Assembly (NCBI GenBank): GCA_027563935.2
Contig: CM050448.1
Coordinates: forward strand, 126,271,190-126,335,189
Source: Costus lasius
Taxonomy: Eukaryota > Streptophyta > Magnoliopsida > Zingiberales > Costaceae
Length of the DNA: 64,000 bases
Direction of reading: 5' to 3'
In this document: piece after piece, positions 59,579-64,000 of the stretch
How the letters are laid out: each line of letters starts with the position of its first letter
How positions within the stretch are numbered: position 1 is the stretch's first letter
The notes under the pieces: generated by a model
What the model saw: only the letters and a program-made list of their open reading frames with translations
What the model was told of the DNA's origin: nothing
Database searches by the model: none
Position numbers and translations under genes: made by a program

Positions 59579-62089
59579 CTGCAGAAAATTTAATTAATTC
59601 ACCAATGAAACCAATTATCCAACACCTGCGTTAATCCATAAGTAAAACATAAACGAATATTTAATATTTATGAGCATAATAAGTGATGCTACAGATACGA
59701 GAATCTAATTGCCACTATACTCAATCTCTCTATTTAAACAGAGAGAAATGGACACAGAAACTATGTTGATTTAGAACGTAAAAGATCCAATATACATATA
59801 CCATAGAAAGCATGACAAATATATCCATAATAAGAGCTAGCATATTTCGTTCTTCAAAGTATGATCGTCTTATAGCCTACTCTTCATACTTTCTTGTATC
59901 CTTTACTAACATTTTCGATGTACTGACATATTTTTCCTTTGGGATAGATTTATCTAAAGAGAAACAAAAACAAAGCAAAGCAAATCAGAGATCAAATTTT
60001 CTTCGCTCTTTCTAGAAGTAAAATCAAGAAACGAAAAAAATTGAAATAACATTAAGCTCCCAAATAAATACTTAGTTTTACTTCTCTAATTTTTCTTCTA
60101 AATATTTAAAGAAAATAATCTTCTTTGACATTACTATATCTCTTAAGAATTAAGATATATATACACGAGTACATATACGTGCGTGAGTATTATAAGCATA
60201 TATACACATGGGTATATATTATGTACATGAGTATATATTTACATGAATATTATAAGCATATATAAACATGGGTATATATACATGAGAATATATGCATTTG
60301 TACAAGCATATTTACACGAGTATACATATTAATGTATATACATGAGTATACACGAGCATATCCATGTGTAGATGCATATTACTATATACATATATATATA
60401 CAAGAATATATTCTTGTGTATATATTCACGAGTACATATATGAGTATACATATACATGAGTATATAACATGTGTATAAATACACTGAGTATATATAAAAA
60501 TGAACATATAAATACATGAGGATATATATATATATATACATGAGCATATAAATAAATGATCATATATATAGACGAGTTTATGTATAAATAAGTATATATA
60601 AATGAATATACGTATACTTGAGTATATAGTATATGTACCCATGAGTACATACATGAATATATATACATGTGTATATACATGAGTATTATAGGCATATATG
60701 CACAAGGGTATATATACATGTGTACATGAGTATATAAATAAGTATGCATAAACGTGAGAACATACATGTGTATTCAAGAGCATATATATACATCAGTATA
60801 ATACACATGAGCATATACAAGAGTATACACACAGGTATATATATACATGAATATATAGAAATGAATATTTATACATGAGTATATAGATATAGTACATATA
60901 TACATGACTATATAGATACTTGAGTATATATGTGTGTGAGCATATACAAATATGTATATATATACATAAATACATACATGAGTGCAAACATATATATAAA
61001 TATGCGTGTGCACACATCATCATATAAATACATAAGTATATATATACATATACATATGCATGAGATATAAACACAGGAGTATACATATACACACGAGTAC
61101 ACATATACATGAGTTCATAAATGTGCACATATACATGAGTATATATACAAATGGGTACATATACACGTGTTTATATATAAATGAGTATAAATACATATGA
61201 GTATATAAACATGTATATACACGAAGTATATGCAAAACAAAAGTATACATACACGAGTATATATATACTTGACTACATATATAAACGAGTATTTATACAT
61301 ATACAAGAGTATATATATAAATGTATATACATGAGTAGATATGCATTAGAATATATATAAATATATATCACTATATACATAAATGACTATATATATATAT
61401 ACATGAGTGTATTTGTACTTGAGTATACACGCACATGAGCAGACATAAATGGGTATATATATGAATGAGCATATATACATGAGTATATATTCATATATTT
61501 ATACAAATGAGTGTATACGTGTATAGGGAAATGAGTATATATATATACATGAGACATAAACACGAGTATATATATTAAGAGGTATATACATGTTTATATA
61601 AACAAGTATGTACATGATTATATATTCATGAGTATACAAATAGATGAATATATACACGAGTAGATTTATAAATGAGTATATAGATATGTGAGTATACATA
61701 TAGATGAGTACATATACATTAGTATAAATATATGTATATGTATAAACATGTGTATATACTATATATACATGTGTATATGCATAAATATATAAACTGAGTC
61801 TATATATGCAGGAATATGCTTATACATAAGCATATAGGCATGTGTATATATATATATCTATATATATACCTACATAATACATGTGTATATATACATATGA
61901 CTATTTATATATATGATTACATTCTTGTGTATACATTCATGAGTGTATATATAAAAGTACACATGAATATACACATATACACGAGTACGTATATACATGA
62001 GCATATAAATACCTGAGGATATATATTCGTGAGCATATATATAAATGATCATATATCATATATATACATGAATATACATATACTTGAGT

Positions 62090-62522
62090 ATATAGTATAC
62101 GTATACATGAGTATATATAAGTGTGTATACATGAGTATTATAAGCATATACACACAAGTGTATATATACGTGTACATGAGTATATAAATAAGTATAAATA
62201 TACATGAGCATATAGATATGCATGTGCTTACATGAGCATATATAGACAAGAGTATAATACACATGAGCATATACAAGAGTATACACACTGGTTTATATAT
62301 ACATGAATATATATAAATGAGTATTTATACCGGAGTATATATACAAGTGTGCATACATGAGTATTATAAGCATATACACACAAGTGTATATATACATGTG
62401 TACATGAGTATATAAATAAGTATAAATATACATGAGCATATAGATATACATGTGCATAAATGAGCATATATAGACAAGAGTATAATACACATGAGCATGT
62501 ACAAGAGTATACACACTGTTTA
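62090..62522. repeat. higher-order duplication in the minisatellite, period about 227 bp
   Basis: A block containing CATGAGTATTATAAGCATAT, AATAAGTATAAATATACATG and GACAAGAGTATAATACACAT occurs at about 62122-62290 and again at 62349-62520. A more diverged third copy is at about 60670-60840. Confidence 0.8.
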
Positions 62523-63002
62523 TATATACATGAATATATATATATATATACACATAGGTACATGCATACATATATATACATGAGTACATATCTTCATGAG
62601 TATATATATAAATGAGTATGTAGATGCATACATATATACAAGAGTGTATATATACATGAGTACAAATACATGTGTATATATTATATATGTGTATACACAT
62701 GTGGATACATGAGTATACATATACATAAGCACATAAATGCATATATATATACGTGAGTATATACATGAGTATAAATACACATGGTTATAGATACGAGTGT
62801 ATATATATAAATGAGTATAGAAACATGAATATATACAGTACGTATATACATCTATACATCTGTATACATGAGTATATAGATAAATGAGTATATAAATACA
62901 TAAGTATATAAACATTTATATATATACACGAAGTATATACAAAAGTATATATAAACATGAGTATATATTTGACTACATATATACAAGAGTACATATACAC
63001 AA

Positions 63003-63065
<63 letters not shown>

Positions 63066-63450
63066 TATATACATGAATATTATAAGCATGTGTACATGAG
63101 ATATAAACACATTAGTATATATATCCATAGGTATATTCATGTGTATATATACATAAGTATACACATGAGTATATATATACATGAATATATGATGAATATA
63201 TCCACGTGTACATTTATAAATGCGTATATAGATATACATGAGTATATATATTCGTAGGTATATCCATGTGTATATATACATAGCATATAAATACATGAGG
63301 ATACATATATATATATACATGAGAATATAGTATATATACACATGAATATATATATATTATATGCACATGCGTGTGTACATGAGTATGTGCATGAGCATTA
63401 TAAACATATATACACAAGAGTACATATTCATGTACATACACACGAGTATA

Positions 63451-64000
63451 TAAATAAGTATACATATTCGTGAGTCCATACATGTACAAGAGCAAAATAC
63501 ACATGAATATATAGCAGAGTATACACACAGGTGTATATATATATATATACATTTATATAAATGAGTACTTATACATGAGCATATAAACACTTGAGTAGAT
63601 ATATACATGACTATATGGTTACTAAGTATATTGACACAAGAGTATATAGATAAATGAGCATATATACGTGAGAACATACAAGTAACAAGAGTATATAGAT
63701 ACACGAAAACGTGAGTATATATACATGTGCATATATATATGTATAGATGCTTGTATATATATACACGAGTTCATTAATGTGTATATACATACTAGAGTAT
63801 ATATGTTGTATGTATGTATATATATGTATGTATAAATAAGTATACATATTCGTGAGTCCATACATGTACAAGAGCAAAATACACATGAATATATAGCAGA
63901 GTATACACACAGGTATATATATATATATATACATTTATATAAATGAGTACTTATACATGAGCATATAAACACTTGAGTAGATATATACATGACTATATGG
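63451..64000. repeat. near-identical 165-bp duplication in the minisatellite, period about 384 bp
   Basis: The block starting AATAAGTATACATATTCGTG and including GTACAAGAGCAAAATACACA and CTTGAGTAGATATATACATG occurs at about 63451-63620 and at 63834-64000 with differences only in the TA run. The second copy is cut by the window end. Confidence 0.9.

Larger units (their letters stand above)
60145..64000. repeat. TA-rich minisatellite field (CATGAGTATATA units), at least 3.86 kb
   Basis: Units built on ACATGAGTATATATA, with variants CACGAGTATA, ATGAGCATATA and AAATGAGTATA, spaced 12-25 bp, fill the region to the window end. Larger blocks are themselves duplicated (see the separate entries). A (TA)n run lies at 63006-63061. 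Tyr/Ile/Cys/His-rich ORFs up to 157 codons on the minus strand are translations of the repeat and not genes. Confidence 0.95.

Noticed and set aside
59640..60140. Search for the next upstream TFCB exon here on the minus strand
   Set aside because: No stretch matches the expected helical linker before the CAP-Gly domain with suitable splice sites.
60329..63990. Minus-strand ORFs of 60-157 codons that look like Cys/Tyr-rich proteins
   Set aside because: Products of the CATGAGTATATA minisatellite read in open frames; similar peptides appear in many frames and copies.

Overview
This window looks like nuclear DNA of a flowering plant, most likely a non-grass monocot. The reasons are long AT-rich introns with GT-AG borders, plant-specific gene families (RMR vacuolar sorting receptor, R2R3-MYB, FYVE-less FAB1, a CNL-type resistance-gene remnant) and heavy loading with LTR retrotransposons, TRIM, MULE and MITE copies. 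The genus cannot be fixed from sequence alone. There are no bacterial-style operons, rRNA genes, tRNA genes or CRISPR arrays that I can support.

Layout. 1-2321: the 3' part of a retrotransposon whose gag ORF runs straight into a polypurine tract and a 1.35-kb LTR, with no pol. 4.1-4.6 kb: a 209-bp tandem duplication ending in an 18-G run. 5.0-6.4 kb (minus): frameshifted LRR end of an NLR resistance gene. 7.1-9.8 kb and 14.1-15.2 kb: three copies of an unnamed dispersed repeat, two of them interrupted by MITEs whose target duplications can be read against the uninterrupted copies. 10.7-12.5 kb (minus): a candidate two-exon small-protein gene whose 5' leader is split by a 1364-bp Mutator-like element (34-bp TIRs, 9-bp TSD), itself carrying a nested 1.1-kb element with a GC-rich core. 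16.5-30.3 kb (plus): a complete four-exon RMR receptor (461 aa); its introns hold a copia remnant, a MITE and a complete 943-bp TRIM. 31.6-32.3 kb: an inverted-repeat element filled with minisatellite. 33.7-35.1 kb: a solo LTR with telomere-like repeats. 37.1-37.9 kb: an R2R3-MYB repressor (200 aa) with an altered bHLH-contact signature. 42.2-50.5 kb: a complete FYVE-less FAB1 phosphatidylinositol-3-phosphate 5-kinase (1628 aa over 12 coding exons). 52.1-53.1 kb: microsatellites around a GGTACC-type MITE. 58.0-59.6 kb (minus): the last three exons of tubulin-folding cofactor B. 60.1-64.0 kb: a large (TA)-rich minisatellite field lying where an upstream intron, or the 5' flank, of that gene should be.

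The genes do not form a pathway. RMR and FAB1 both act in endosome/vacuole trafficking, but their proximity is probably chance. I found no convincing wholly new system. The most unusual items are the nested MULE sitting almost on a predicted transcription start site, the gag-only retroelement with paired TGACGTCA sites in its LTR, the MYB with two changed contact residues, the start-stop and overlapping uORFs of FAB1, and the minisatellite field beside the TFCB exons. All exon joins were made by eye and keep the reading frame across every junction.
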